This document shows positions 25,362-35,899 of a DNA stretch of 64,000 bases, in pieces. The translations under genes and the position numbers were made by a program. The notes beneath the pieces are model-generated. The model made no database searches, had not been told where the DNA came from, and saw only the letters and a program-made list of their open reading frames with translations. Source of the stretch: Oxytricha trifallax (lineage: Eukaryota > Ciliophora > Spirotrichea > Sporadotrichida > Oxytrichidae); the NCBI GenBank assembly GCA_000711775.1, contig ARYC01001240.1, positions 1 through 64,000 of the forward strand. Direction: 5' to 3'. The stretch's first letter is position 1. Each line of letters begins with the position of its first letter.

Positions 25362-26149
25362 TAAAGCGAATTAAGTGATTTGTGAGAGGGTCTACAAAAT
25401 CAAATAAAATTTTAATAATATAATGTATAGTTCATGTACAGTAATATAATTATAATCAGCTTCATTTCCTGCATCAAACTCATCATCATTTATAGTGCTC
25501 ATGTCGAGATTGGTGCTCGTTCACATCATCAGGTCTGAAGCATCAATAAAATTCGATTTTTAGGATCATACGTTCACATCACAGTCACATCTCGATTTAA
25601 GATTGCTAATTTCAGGATCTGTTGACAGGGCAGTTCTCAATTTTATCAAGTGAAATTTAAATAAATTAGAGATTTTAATCAATTAAATCAGAAAAATTGA
25701 TACTTTTTATGTTTTAATGGTTAATGACTACATTTTAAACTAGCAATTTTTCTATAACGAATTATTAATAGTGACTTCTTAATTAACTTTAAATTAATGA
25801 ATATTAATTAATACCATGTCTGATTTAATTGATTAAAATCTCTAATTTATTTAAATTTCACTTGATAAAATTGAGAACTGCCCTGTCAACAGATCCTGAA
25901 ATTAGCAATCTTAAATCGAGATGTGACTGTGATGTGAACGTATGATCCTAAAAATCGAATTTTATTGATGCTTCAGACCTGATGATGTGAACGAGCACCA
26001 ATCTCGACATGAGCACTATAAATGATGATGAGTTTGATGCAGGAAATGAAGCTGATTATAATTATATCATTGTACATGAACTATACATTATATGATTAAA
26101 ATTTTGATAAATTTTGTAGACCCTCTCTCAAATTACTTAATTCGCTTTA
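25362..26149. repeat. Foldback 4: inverted repeat, arms about 330 bp, loop about 125 bp
   Basis: Arms at 25362-25691 and 25818-26149 are near-perfect reverse complements, with a few small differences near the outer ends. The middle of each arm is GC-rich for this window and can be read as an Asp/Ser-rich peptide (DMSTINDDEFDAGNEADYNY in the right arm) with one TGA before it. The loop is very AT-rich. Confidence 0.9.
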
Positions 26150-26449
26150 AGTATAATATATTCTAAACTATTTAAATCTTGTTAATCAACCAATTAAAAT
26201 AATTTAATATATGTTATCACTAATATTAATTGATAAATAATTTCTAAGTTAAAATGAAAAGACAATAATATAGATTATAAGTGGTTAAGATAAAATGATT
26301 GTTTATTTTTTGACGAGCTGTCAAAAGATTAATTTCTTAGACTTAGATCGCTAGTTAAAATTGATATTAATAATAATAATTATAGAAAATCTAACTTTTT
26401 GATATTTATGATGAGGTTATTGATTTCAAAAACTTTTAAACCCCAACTA

Positions 26450-27079
26450 ACTTTGATACACATAATTGTTCTGACAAACTCTGAAAGGACTGAGTTGCCT
26501 GGATTTTAAGTTTACTCTATTGATATCCTTTTAAGTAAAAATATCACTCAACAAGTTAGAGCTTAATTTGTTTCTCATAAACGCTTCAAGAGTTGCAAGA
26601 TACGAACTAGTAGGAAGAGATTTTTTACATTACAATTTTTAAACACCTTGCTATATCCAATCATAAGTAAGTTTTTTAAGATTCGAACAAACTATTCATA
26701 TCTCTATTAAATCATGCAAACAAAGCTGAAATAGGCAAAGACTACATTCATTTGAACTTCCTTAATTCAATATCAATTCAAATTTTTCTATACTCTGTGT
26801 TTGAGGCATGCGCTTTATTTATATTTTTTCTTAATTCTTATTTAATTAAGCAAGTCTTCTAAGCAATTTGCATTGATAGATATAATCTTATTTTAAAAGT
26901 GTGCTGCATTAATATATTTGCATCAAAAGGAATAATATGCGATAAAAGAATTTAACCTTTATTCATCATTCGCTTTAGCAAAAAAAGACTTTTTGTTATA
27001 AGAAAAGTGACGCAAATAAAATATTATCATTTTGTTATTTTGTCTATGGTAGACGCATTTCATATGAGAATTAAAATTT
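26450..27079 (+). CDS. Possible coding region, two overlapping open frames
   Basis: Two plus-strand frames are open. One (about 26522 to TGA at 27077) gives about 185 codons, including SIQIFLYSVFEACALFIFFL as a membrane span. The other (about 26460-26750) gives NSERTELPGFQVYSIDILLS. AT content is high, so one or both could be chance. No family recognised. Confidence 0.25.
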
Positions 27080-27297
27080 GACTTATCTCTAGAGGATGAA
27101 GTTTGATTTTATATTATAATCCACTATTAAGTAGCATAGATTGATTTTAACTTGAAGTAAAACTTTCCGTTTAAGGGGGGGGGATCTTTTTTATATATTT
27201 CACACAGCTTAAAGAAGACTACTTTAACTTATATGATTAAGTGAGGATATTCACTTCCTTATGGTTTACTCTCTAAATCTCAATAGAATATCATTTA

Positions 27298-27560
27298 CTA
27301 GCAATGATTTAAGATAGAGAATGCATGAAAGAAGTAAAAAAAAAATATTAAATAATTTAATACTTTAAATTTACAAAACAAACAATAATCTAATCTCTTT
27401 TTTGAGAAAGTTGAGCAGCATCTCGTCGGCAAAAATTGAAATGCAAAGATTAAAGATTGTAGAGAATTTAAATTTAATAAAGTTCTAGCAATGCATTTTA
27501 GCCGAAACATAGTCCAAGTCTTGAAATGCTTGATTCCAAATTTTAGCTTTTCAGATTATT
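27298..27560 (-). pseudogene. Partial gene, paralogue of the 12.4-kb segment
   Basis: On the minus strand QAFQDLDYVSAKMHC and, in a neighbouring frame, DAAQLSQKRD correspond to the 12.4-kb segment (RYWDDVSAQMHF and DVAQLSQNR). Similarity extends over about 150 nt with indels. No family recognised. It lies next to another minus-strand coding island. Confidence 0.4.
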
Positions 27561-27753
27561 ACTATCGATTTGCTAATTGAGCATATTAGAAATGGATCAA
27601 TTATAATTTTATAGTGGCCTTTGATAAATTGTCGAAATGATCCAAAACACAAGTTCAAGAAAAGGGAAATTCAACTTGAAGCGTTAATTATAATACAAAT
27701 GTCATTCATCACTATCACGACTTAAATCTTAGTCAACATACCGACTACGGCTT

Positions 27754-27986
27754 TCAAAAACACATTTTTTCTCTCTTATTGTTTATATTGCACACCCTTA
27801 GGAATAATCTTGGTCTAATTGCTCTCTTGATTAGTGCGTTGACAATGTCTTGTTGACTTGCTTATTTTGAAAAAGATAGGAATTCCTCTGCTTAAGCTTG
27901 TCTTATTTAAAGATCCACCGTCCTTCGCGGAATTCCTTCATCAAAAGTAGTAAGCAAGTACAAATCTTACTCGAAAGGAATCTTTT
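27754..27986 (-). CDS. Coding segment abutting TBE-1, unknown family
   Basis: About 77 open codons on the minus strand read DLYLLTTFDEGIPRRTVDLQ, AQAEEFLSFSKQASQQDIVN and ALIKRAIRPRLFLRVCNIN, ending at TGA. Three Gln positions are TAA. GC is above background. It stops right at the left end of TBE-1, as if the element had inserted at the edge of a macronuclear-destined segment. No family recognised. Confidence 0.45.
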
Positions 27987-28008
27987 TTGATAATCAAAAC
28001 TTTTTATA

Positions 28009-29041
28009 AGGTTTATAAGTGCTTTGATTTGTAGGGATTATTTTAGTGGTTGGGTCTCTTAATTAATTGCGAGATTTAATAAGAATGTATCTGAGGTCTA
28101 ATTGTGATGAAGAGTATTTAGATTTACTTTTTAAACTGCGATATGGATGTGAAATAACAGTGAATATGTCAAACCAGTACTTAATTATAATTCGATTTCA
28201 CTTATCCTAAAGTGAAGTCCATCAACTGTTCGATTCCACTACCTTATAGCAGTATAACTAAAGCAATAATAGCAGAATTATATGCCTTAGAGGAAGTCAA
28301 ATTTTAATAGATTCATATTGACTTTCTTTGTAATATAAAATTTTAAAGTACTGGGCTCATTTCTCTCTTGACCATGAGCTACTATGTTTTACCTCCAGTT
28401 CCTGAGTTGAAGATCTCTGCATAGTCTGTTGCAAACATTTATAAACTAAATTGCATTTCTCACAAAGATGTAAATCGTATCAATAAAATATTATGTGATT
28501 TCACTCTGTTCCTTTTTCAACAATAACTTAATTATATTCATAATTAAATGCAGAGAGCTCAATAGAGTAATATTAAGTTTATTCATGCTGACGAGGCTGT
28601 GTTTACATTCAACACTTTCATCTAGAAGTCTTGGTATAAGAGGCATTGTAATATAGAAGTATATTACAAGAAAGTCAAGTTATAAACAATGCCTTTTTAT
28701 AGAGGAGTTAGTGAGGATGCTGATTTAGAGACTCATGTTATTCATTCTCATTCTATTAAGACAGGGTAGTATATAAAGTTTTTAGAACAGCTGAGAGATT
28801 AGTATCATGAATAAGAGACTATACTGTTTGTTGATAACCTTTCTTTTCATAAGACTAAATAAACAAGCAAGAGTTATGAATAACTTAGAATAACGCAAGT
28901 GTTCAACGTACCTTAGAGTCCATAGTTTAATGAGTTCTACTGGGGTATATTAAAAGGCCATTACAATAATTCCTGCTCTACCATCTGATGCATGATATAA
29001 AAATAGATTCATTCAATTTTATTAAGAGTGCTGCTAAGAGA
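28009..29041 (+). repeat. Left copy of a 1,033-bp inverted block (pairs with 34348-35380)
   Basis: Identical by eye to the reverse complement of 34348-35380 over exactly the same length. Both edges are abrupt: outside the block the two TBE copies are clearly diverged. Confidence 0.85.
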
Positions 29042-29110
29042 ATGGATATTTAATTGGTTTAAAAGTGTGCTAATTAAGAAAGAGTTTAATTTTATAAATA
29101 AGTTTTGTTG
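28130..29110 (+). pseudogene. TBE transposase (42-kDa class DDE), degenerate
   Basis: Distant Tc1/mariner-type transposase. Visible blocks: YLDLLFKLRYGCEITVNMSN near the start, KAIIAELYALEEVKF, LPPVPELKISA, FIHADEAVFTF (first Asp), then ETILFVDNLSFHKTKQTSKS (second Asp) and NVPQSPQFNEFYWGILKGHY (third acidic residue). Compared with the copy at 47-48 kb this one lacks two codons just before EFYWG (NEFYW against NGIEFYW). In-frame TGA and frame changes make it unlikely to be active. It drives excision and movement of TBEs in the family's known biology. Confidence 0.8.
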
Positions 29111-29158
29111 TTAAGTTAAAGAATTTATTAGTCGCATTTAAAATTTTATAGAAAAAGC

Positions 29159-30351
29159 TGGCTTCTCTTTCTTTTCTTCTACTTCTTACTTCCCTCCTCC
29201 TCCTCTGTTTCTTCTCTTGCTGCCAGCTCCTGCATCAATGTTCATTTAAACTGGTTGCTGAATATTTGAATAAAGTCTCTTGCTAACTTAATAATTTGTC
29301 TGCGACATTAGCATTCTGTGAAGCTTGCTTTATTCCTTCATCAAGAAGATGCCAGTACCAGATTTTTTTTAAAGAGAAAACCTATAAGTATTTATTGAAA
29401 TATAAGGAGGCTCTTGCAGCTATTATATCCAGTTCTCACTTATCTTAATTACTTGTTTGTCCTTATCTTCAGAAGAGAGCTTTACCTTTTCTATGAGATT
29501 TATAAGATTTAAAATCTTTCAAAATTTTTGAGCTTCTTAATCTCAAAGTATCATCTTTGAATGAGAGTGATTTAAATTTTAATAATTCATGGATAAATAT
29601 ATATAATCGAAGTCTAAATTTTAAAATCTATGCGGGACCAATATTGCAATAATGGTCCCGTGAGTTTATTTATTTTTTAAGCATTATATGTCAATGAAAT
29701 AATTTTCTATTTTTTGTTCTCAAATTCATGAATCTTAATTGTTGCTATATCGTTTTTATAAATTCATAAGGATTTATCTATAGTTTCTTCAGTATTTTAA
29801 AGATACCTATATTTGAATCCTGAGTGACAATTTTAAGGGAAAAATTAAATTTCTTGGAGATAAAGAACATTGTTCCAATTCTTTAAAGAATTTACTTAAA
29901 TCAATCAGGATTTCATGCATGCTATATATGATAATATTTAAGTTTAATTAATTTAAGTTAAATACATTAATTAAATTTAAGATACGCGGGACCATTATTC
30001 AAATAATGGTCCCACATGAAATTTAAATTAAAAATATAGTTAAAAGTACGTAATTTCAAAAAATGAAAACTTCAGTTTTAGGATCCTCAAGCATAGAAAT
30101 CAACTTAAAGGAATCCTAGAATTCTAAAAGTTTTTAAAGATTGTAATTATTTAATAATTTCTTTCAAGTAATCCCCTTTAATTAAAGCAAGTATACCAAA
30201 GAAATAGTTTCTTTCAAGAAGTTTATTTGACAAATGCTTCTAAGTAGGCAGGTACTAAAAAACTTCTGGGTCATTCATAGCATCATTATATATGTTAGTC
30301 ACTGAGATTTCTGGATAGTTTGGAATCTCTTCAAACTTTACATCTAAAGTT
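29159..30351 (-). pseudogene. TBE 22-kDa-type ORF, truncated and interrupted
   Basis: The C-terminal part (Ser/Lys/Arg-rich) lies at 29159-29505. The middle part (DVKFEEIPNYPEISVTNIYN) lies at 30150-30351. Both align with the intact copy at 48.2-48.9 kb. A 640-bp insertion separates them. The N-terminal ~70 codons are absent because the element is truncated. Function of this TBE protein is not established. Confidence 0.75.
29506..30149. mobile_element. Non-coding insertion with two GGGACC hairpins
   Basis: It splits the 22-kDa ORF: the sequence before (CTTTTCTATGAGATT) and after (AATAATTTCTTTCAAGTAAT) is contiguous in the intact homologue. Inside are two GC-rich palindromes in AT-rich DNA, GCGGGACCAATATTGCAATA continuing to ATGGTCCCG near 29632-29660, and GCGGGACCATTATT with AATAATGGTCCC near 29986-30015. 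The two ends look like a weak inverted repeat (AAAGATT/AATCTTT). It is probably a small non-autonomous element or IES. Confidence 0.6.
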
Positions 30352-30537
30352 TTCAATCAAAATCCAAAAATCTTTCAGTAGTTTGATTAAGCTTTTGATT
30401 GATAAAAGTATTCTATTTGTGCATACTTCATTAGGGTTTTAAGGGTTTATGTAGGGGTTTAATGTTTACATATTAGTATTTTAAGTGATTATAACAACCG
30501 AGTTTTTAAAATATTTCACACAATCATAAGCTTAGAG

Positions 30538-31960
30538 TCAGGTGGCAGTTCTCTCAATTTTATCTTTCTATGCTGCTGTTTGATTGATTCTATTGTCACT
30601 TAATTTTCTTAGCTTGGCTTGATAATAGTTAAGTATGCAAGTTCTCTATGACCTCCATTTATTTTTTTTAAATCGAGATACTGAGATCTTATTTGATTCT
30701 CTGCTTAGAATCTCTCTCACCCCTGCAGCTAAAGTAATCGTTTCTTGGTATGTCGCTCTCTATAATTATTACTGCTAGAGTCCAGATATCCCATTAAGTG
30801 TCTCCATCTCTCCAATCCTATCTCTGGGAAATAACCATGAATGCCGTATACATTTCCTTATGCAGAGGTATGCACTCTTTAAGCTCTGTTGAAGTCAATA
30901 ATATAAACTCTAAGAGGCTGAAAGTTCATCATGATGTTCTCTGGCTTTAAGTCTCTATGAATATATCCAAGCTTGTGAAGCTTTTCAATCCCCCAATTAC
31001 CTGCTATACTATCTAGCCAATTTATCTCTGACATCTATTGTCAGATAGGAATCTCTGTAAGTCATTTCTAGTTAAGGAAGTATGAAGGCTACATGATCTT
31101 TTCCAAGTAAAATAGCATAAAGCTATATTATATGCCTGCACACATTGAATTTTGCCTTTTAAAGACCATAGTACTCATTAGCAAATTCCATTTGAAACTT
31201 GTCATCTGCAAGAAAATAATTGAAAGAATATATCTTGTAAGCATATTAGTCATCTGTTATGACTCTCTTCTCTATTTTATCTTCAAGAGTGAGGTAGATT
31301 TTTATGCAAGAATCTAAATCAATAATTTTTAATATAAGAATCTTCATCGCCTCTATTTTAACCATGATTTTATTAATATCAGACTGGAAAGTTCTTGACT
31401 GCATTTTTCATTTTGACTTACTTCTAGACTTCAACTCTAAGAGACTGGGTTTCTTGATCTTCTCTTTTAGTGGAATTTATTGCTAGTAGGTTCATGAATA
31501 AAGACAAAACTTTAATTTTGCTTTTTCATTAAGTGCACTTTGAGGTCTATAGTATAATAATATGGCTTCTCACAGAACTCACAGACATATTTCCCATGTT
31601 TCTTTTAATGCTTGAGATATAACTTTGGTATATCGTTGTGTATTTCTCTCAAGTTTCTCTTATTATTTGACTTGTAAGGAAGAACTTTATTGCATTCTTT
31701 GCATTAATAGTTAACTTTGCCTGGTATTTATTAATGCTCAATGAGGGTTGTTTAACCTCCTCCTTAATTTGCACTGCTTCTTTAATAACCTCCTACTTAA
31801 CTTATATTTAAATCTCAAAGCTAGACTGGTCAAAGTTGTCACAAGTAGGCTCCCACTGAGTACAAGTGTCTCTGGTCTCTACTTTTCTTGGTTGTTGGAA
31901 TTATAATTTTTATTGACTTTGCCCAAGTAATGCCGCTCTTTTCAAAATGTTAGCGCTCAT
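30538..31960 (-). pseudogene. TBE 57-kDa-type ORF: C2H2 zinc fingers plus protein kinase
   Basis: Starts at an ATG encoding MSANILKRAALLGQ. N-terminal zinc-finger motifs are visible (CKECNKVLPYKSNNKRN..H and YVCEFCEKPYYYTIDLKVHL). The C-terminal half has a protein-kinase catalytic loop, GYIHRDLKPENIMM, then YIIDFNRAQ in the DFG position (DFN here), and a Gly/Tyr-rich activation segment (GNVYGIHGY). Frame changes occur between these blocks and the reading ends at TGA. The fused zinc-finger/kinase layout is that described for the Oxytricha TBE 57-kDa gene. The catalytic loop is better preserved here than in TBE-3. Confidence 0.75.
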
Positions 31961-32523
31961 TTTAGTTTGCTGATATATTCTATTTTAATAATGATAAAAT
32001 CTACCTTGATAAACTATTAAAGTAGAGTATAAGACACTCTGGTAGATTCTTTGCAGAGAGGTAAGAAAATTAATTAACCATAAGAGACTGAAGTTGACAT
32101 ATTTTTTGAGAATTTCATACATTTTAGTAAATTAAAATACTCCTAATGAAGTTTTATTTCTCTAGGAGGTCCTCAAAATCAAGTTTGAACTTAATTTGGA
32201 GTTAAAGTTATTAAACATTTTTTAATTTAATATGCTCCTAATTAAGTTTTAACCTAAAAATTTAACTCCTAATAAAGTTTGAACTCAATTTGGAGGACCT
32301 CCTAAAATAATTAAACATTATAATGAGCAATTTAATAGAGATAGATTGATAAAAATGGATATCAATCTGTGAAATTGGAGCAATTTTTTCAATGCTTCTA
32401 TCATATCTTTTACAAGGTTGACCTCGAGAAAGTTCTCCCTATTTAGTAGTAAGATTTTAATAAACTTAGAATGGATATCCATTATATAAAATTTCATATA
32501 CATTTCTAGAAAGAGGCAGCAAG
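31961..32523. promoter_or_regulatory. Divergent spacer of TBE-2 with repeated TTAGGAG/CTCCTAA motifs
   Basis: Lies between the oppositely oriented kinase and 22-kDa ORFs, so it must hold both promoters. It contains several CTCCTAAT and TTAGGAG-like motifs and an inverted pair (GGAGGTCCTC near 32166 and GAGGACCTCC near 32293). The equivalent spacer of TBE-3 has the same motif class. Confidence 0.45.
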
Positions 32524-34260
32524 ATGGAGTCTATGAATGATGCAATGAAGAGAATTTAATCTCAAGATTTAATAGGAAAATTTCGAAGAAAAGAGGACAT
32601 ATATAGATATTTGGTATAGTAAGGTAAGTTCTTAAAATATTCATGATAGTTGAATTGTTCTTGCCAACCCAGAAAGGAACTAAAATCATGTTTTTAAAAG
32701 CCTTACTTAGTGAAGATAAAAAAGCATTTAATACTAATGAAATAAAGATGATAGAGATACCTAACTACCCAGAAATATTAGTAACAAATATCTATGATGA
32801 TGCTATGAGTGATCTAGATGTTGCTCTGTACATTCCAACAAAGCTGCAACTCTCTAATAAACTCAAATTTGTGGATTTATCAGTGAATTTATTAATTAAT
32901 ACAGATTTATATATAAATAAAAGCACTAAGCATATTCAATTCAGGACCTATGTGCTTTCAGATGAGCAAAATGTGAAAATCTCTCATGTTTTTCAAAAAT
33001 TCACCCTTCATTTCGTCTTATTTAACATACAACTCTTGGCCAAGATGTTAGTATTTCTACAAGTAGTATTTCTTGTACACATTTAGCTGTCAATTAGTTT
33101 AAATTCATTGATACAGTATGTTCTTTAGCAATGTTTGTGTATTTTTACAAATTGCGTGACAAGAATGGACCTATCAATACAGCTAGAAGGTAATTGTTGA
33201 AATACAACTATTTTGAAATTTTTTAATATTAACTTTTAATTAATAATTACAAATTAATCAGTTATAATTTATAGTATTTAACATCTTATCCACATTAAAT
33301 AAGTTTAGTATAAAATAAAAAAAGTTTAGCTAAAATTTATTTCTTCTTTTCTAATAAATTTAAAACATTCTTGACTTAAAAAGTTTTAATGCATCTTAAA
33401 TACTATAAATTATAACTGATTAATTTGTAATTATTAATTAAAAGTTAATATTAAAAAATTTCAAAATAGTTGTATTTCAACAATTACCTTCTAGCTGTAT
33501 TGATAGGTCCATTCTTGTCACGCAATTTGTAAAAATACACAAACATTGCTAAAGAACATACTGTATCAATGAATTTAAACTAATTGACAGCTAAATGTGT
33601 ACAAGAAATACTACTTGTAGAAATACTAACATCTTGGCCAAGAGTTGTATGTTAAATAAGACGAAATGAAGGGTGAATTTTTGAAAAACATGAGAGATTT
33701 TCACATTTTGCTCATCTGAAAGCACATAGGTCCTGAATTGAATATGCTTAGTGCTTTTATTTATATATAAATCTGTATTAATTAATAAATTCACTGATAA
33801 ATCCACAAATTTAAGTTTATGTTGCTAGAGAGAAACTTCTTCTTTGGTGTCCTTGAACTCTGAAACTTGACTACTTAAATGAAGTTATTTAAGAAGTTCA
33901 TAAGAAACGCTACAGCATTTCTCCTGGGTAAAAGAGAGAGCAAGGTATTAAAATAAGTGACACCTGCTATAGAAACTACAAAAGCATCCATTCATCTCAT
34001 GTAAGCTTAGTCTTCTTACTTTATAGAAAAACCTGGTACTGCTATTTACTTGATGAATGAACGCAGCAATTTAAACAGAGAGAGAGAATCACAGGTAAAG
34101 CATGAATTGAGTAAAAGACTCTACAAAGATTTATAAAAGCCAGACGAGATATACAATGATCAATAGGCTGACACAAAGGGAAGAAAATGGGCCATACAAG
34201 CCTTAAGAAGAAGAAAAGAAAGAGAAGCCAAATCTCTTGGAGGGCGAATTTGATATATAA
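32524..34260 (+). pseudogene. TBE 22-kDa-type ORF, split by foldback 5
   Basis: Begins MESMNDAMKRIQSQDLIGKF, matching the TBE-3 copy (MESMNDEMKRVQAQELIQRF). It continues as LFLPTQKGTKIMFLKALLSE and ALYIPTKLQLSNKL, where foldback 5 intervenes, then resumes LERNFFFGVL and continues to the basic C-terminus near 34240. Frame changes occur around 32620 and after the foldback. It is the best evidence that a foldback is a real insertion, since both flanks match an uninterrupted homologue. Confidence 0.8.
32857..33820. repeat. Foldback 5: inverted repeat inside a TBE gene, arms about 410 bp
   Basis: Arms at about 32857-33278 and 33401-33820 are reverse complements with no difference seen in the core; the loop is about 120 bp. 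Each arm carries the same 71-codon stretch free of all three standard stop codons (VDLSVNLLINTDLYINKSTK at its start). The outer ends read ATAAACTCAAATTT and AAATTTAAGTTTAT. It interrupts the TBE-2 22-kDa ORF. Confidence 0.92.
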
Positions 34261-34339
34261 ACTAATTAATACGTTTAAATTAAATCCTTATTTATAATCA
34301 CAAAATCTCCCTTCTCTTGCGCATACTTTTGCTCTATCA

Positions 34340-35275
34340 TCGCTAACTCTCTTAGCAGCACTCTTAATAAAATTGAATGAATCTATTTTTATATCATGCA
34401 TCAGATGGTAGAGCAGGAATTATTGTAATGGCCTTTTAATATACCCCAGTAGAACTCATTAAACTATGGACTCTAAGGTACGTTGAACACTTGCGTTATT
34501 CTAAGTTATTCATAACTCTTGCTTGTTTATTTAGTCTTATGAAAAGAAAGGTTATCAACAAACAGTATAGTCTCTTATTCATGATACTAATCTCTCAGCT
34601 GTTCTAAAAACTTTATATACTACCCTGTCTTAATAGAATGAGAATGAATAACATGAGTCTCTAAATCAGCATCCTCACTAACTCCTCTATAAAAAGGCAT
34701 TGTTTATAACTTGACTTTCTTGTAATATACTTCTATATTACAATGCCTCTTATACCAAGACTTCTAGATGAAAGTGTTGAATGTAAACACAGCCTCGTCA
34801 GCATGAATAAACTTAATATTACTCTATTGAGCTCTCTGCATTTAATTATGAATATAATTAAGTTATTGTTGAAAAAGGAACAGAGTGAAATCACATAATA
34901 TTTTATTGATACGATTTACATCTTTGTGAGAAATGCAATTTAGTTTATAAATGTTTGCAACAGACTATGCAGAGATCTTCAACTCAGGAACTGGAGGTAA
35001 AACATAGTAGCTCATGGTCAAGAGAGAAATGAGCCCAGTACTTTAAAATTTTATATTACAAAGAAAGTCAATATGAATCTATTAAAATTTGACTTCCTCT
35101 AAGGCATATAATTCTGCTATTATTGCTTTAGTTATACTGCTATAAGGTAGTGGAATCGAACAGTTGATGGACTTCACTTTAGGATAAGTGAAATCGAATT
35201 ATAATTAAGTACTGGTTTGACATATTCACTGTTATTTCACATCCATATCGCAGTTTAAAAAGTAAATCTAAATAC
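34340..35275 (-). pseudogene. TBE-2 transposase, degenerate
   Basis: Same sequence as the TBE-1 transposase within the shared 1,033-bp block, in reverse orientation, with the same two-codon loss before EFYWG and the same in-frame stops. Beyond the block (below 34348) the sequence diverges sharply from TBE-1. Confidence 0.8.
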
Positions 35276-35380
35276 TCTTCATCACAATTAGACCTCAGAT
35301 ACATTCTTATTAAATCTCGCAATTAATTAAGAGACCCAACCACTAAAATAATCCCTACAAATCAAAGCACTTATAAACCT
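34348..35380 (-). repeat. Right copy of the 1,033-bp inverted block (pairs with 28009-29041)
   Basis: Same length as the left copy and no difference noted by eye. It covers the transposase and the inner terminal repeat only. Confidence 0.85.
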
Positions 35381-35899
35381 CATTAAATGTCTTTATGTTT
35401 TGTTCCTCCTTGCATAAAATCCCTCAAAAATTTTTTGAATTAAATAGCACAGTGATGAACATAGTTCTTTAGTAATTTTGTTTTTATTTCTTTGATTTAA
35501 ATGAATCAATTTTTTATTGACGATACCAAATCTTTTACAATGATTTTTTATTAAATTTCTTAAAGAATTTGTAAATTTTCACGAACTATAGAAATCTTTT
35601 ACTAATCAACATACCTCTTAGGTATTTTATAACATGCTTAGTTAATTATCCCTTCGATAAAAATTAATATCTTCTTTAATATTGTCTATCATAACTATGG
35701 CCTTTTAATTAAAAGTTGAATTATTGATTTTAAAGACTGTTGGCAAAATTTTGATAAATATTCAAAGATTACGAATACTTTTGCTGAATTTAATAAATTT
35801 CTTGCTTTCAAAGTTACGTAAAGAATTTTTGTTAATTACTGAAAACACAGCATCCATACTTCTTTGTATTTTAGGATTTATTGGACTATAAGGCTATCT

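Larger units (their letters stand above)
27997..30351. mobile_element. TBE-1: telomere-bearing element, truncated
   Basis: The left end keeps the TBE terminal inverted repeat (TTATAAGGTTTATAAGTGCTTTGATTTG), but its C4A4 tip has decayed to CAAAACTTTTTATAAGG. It holds a plus-strand transposase and most of the minus-strand 22-kDa-type ORF, then stops abruptly. The first ~70 codons of that ORF, the zinc-finger/kinase ORF and the right end are missing. The base triplet before the end is AAT, the usual ANT target, but there is no right copy to compare. It lies tail to tail with TBE-2. Confidence 0.8.
30395..35400. mobile_element. TBE-2: telomere-bearing element, inverted, with foldback 5 inside
   Basis: Read on the minus strand it has the full TBE order: terminal repeat near 35330-35400 (AAATCAAAGCACTTATAAACC, decayed G4T4 tip), transposase, divergent 22-kDa ORF, divergent spacer, zinc-finger/kinase ORF, and a much decayed second terminal repeat near 30395-30480. 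Length without foldback 5 is about 4 kb, the normal TBE size. All ORFs contain breaks. Confidence 0.75.

Noticed and set aside
26450-27079. A firm gene call on the 185-codon open frame
   Set aside because: With TGA as the only stop and this base composition, many frames of this length are expected by chance; kept only as low confidence.
28220-28245. GTTCGATTCC resembles a tRNA T-arm
   Set aside because: It lies in the TBE transposase block and no acceptor or anticodon stems fit around it.
30430-30475. AGGGTTTTAAGGGTTTATG as a real telomere or chromosome end
   Set aside because: It aligns with the inner terminal repeat of a TBE, is degenerate, and unique sequence continues on both sides.
3271-33820. 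All foldbacks as amplification or assembly hairpins
   Set aside because: Foldback 5 interrupts a gene that resumes correctly on the far side, foldback 6 was later split by a TBE, and foldback 2 has an indel between arms. Not excluded for foldbacks 1, 3 and 4.
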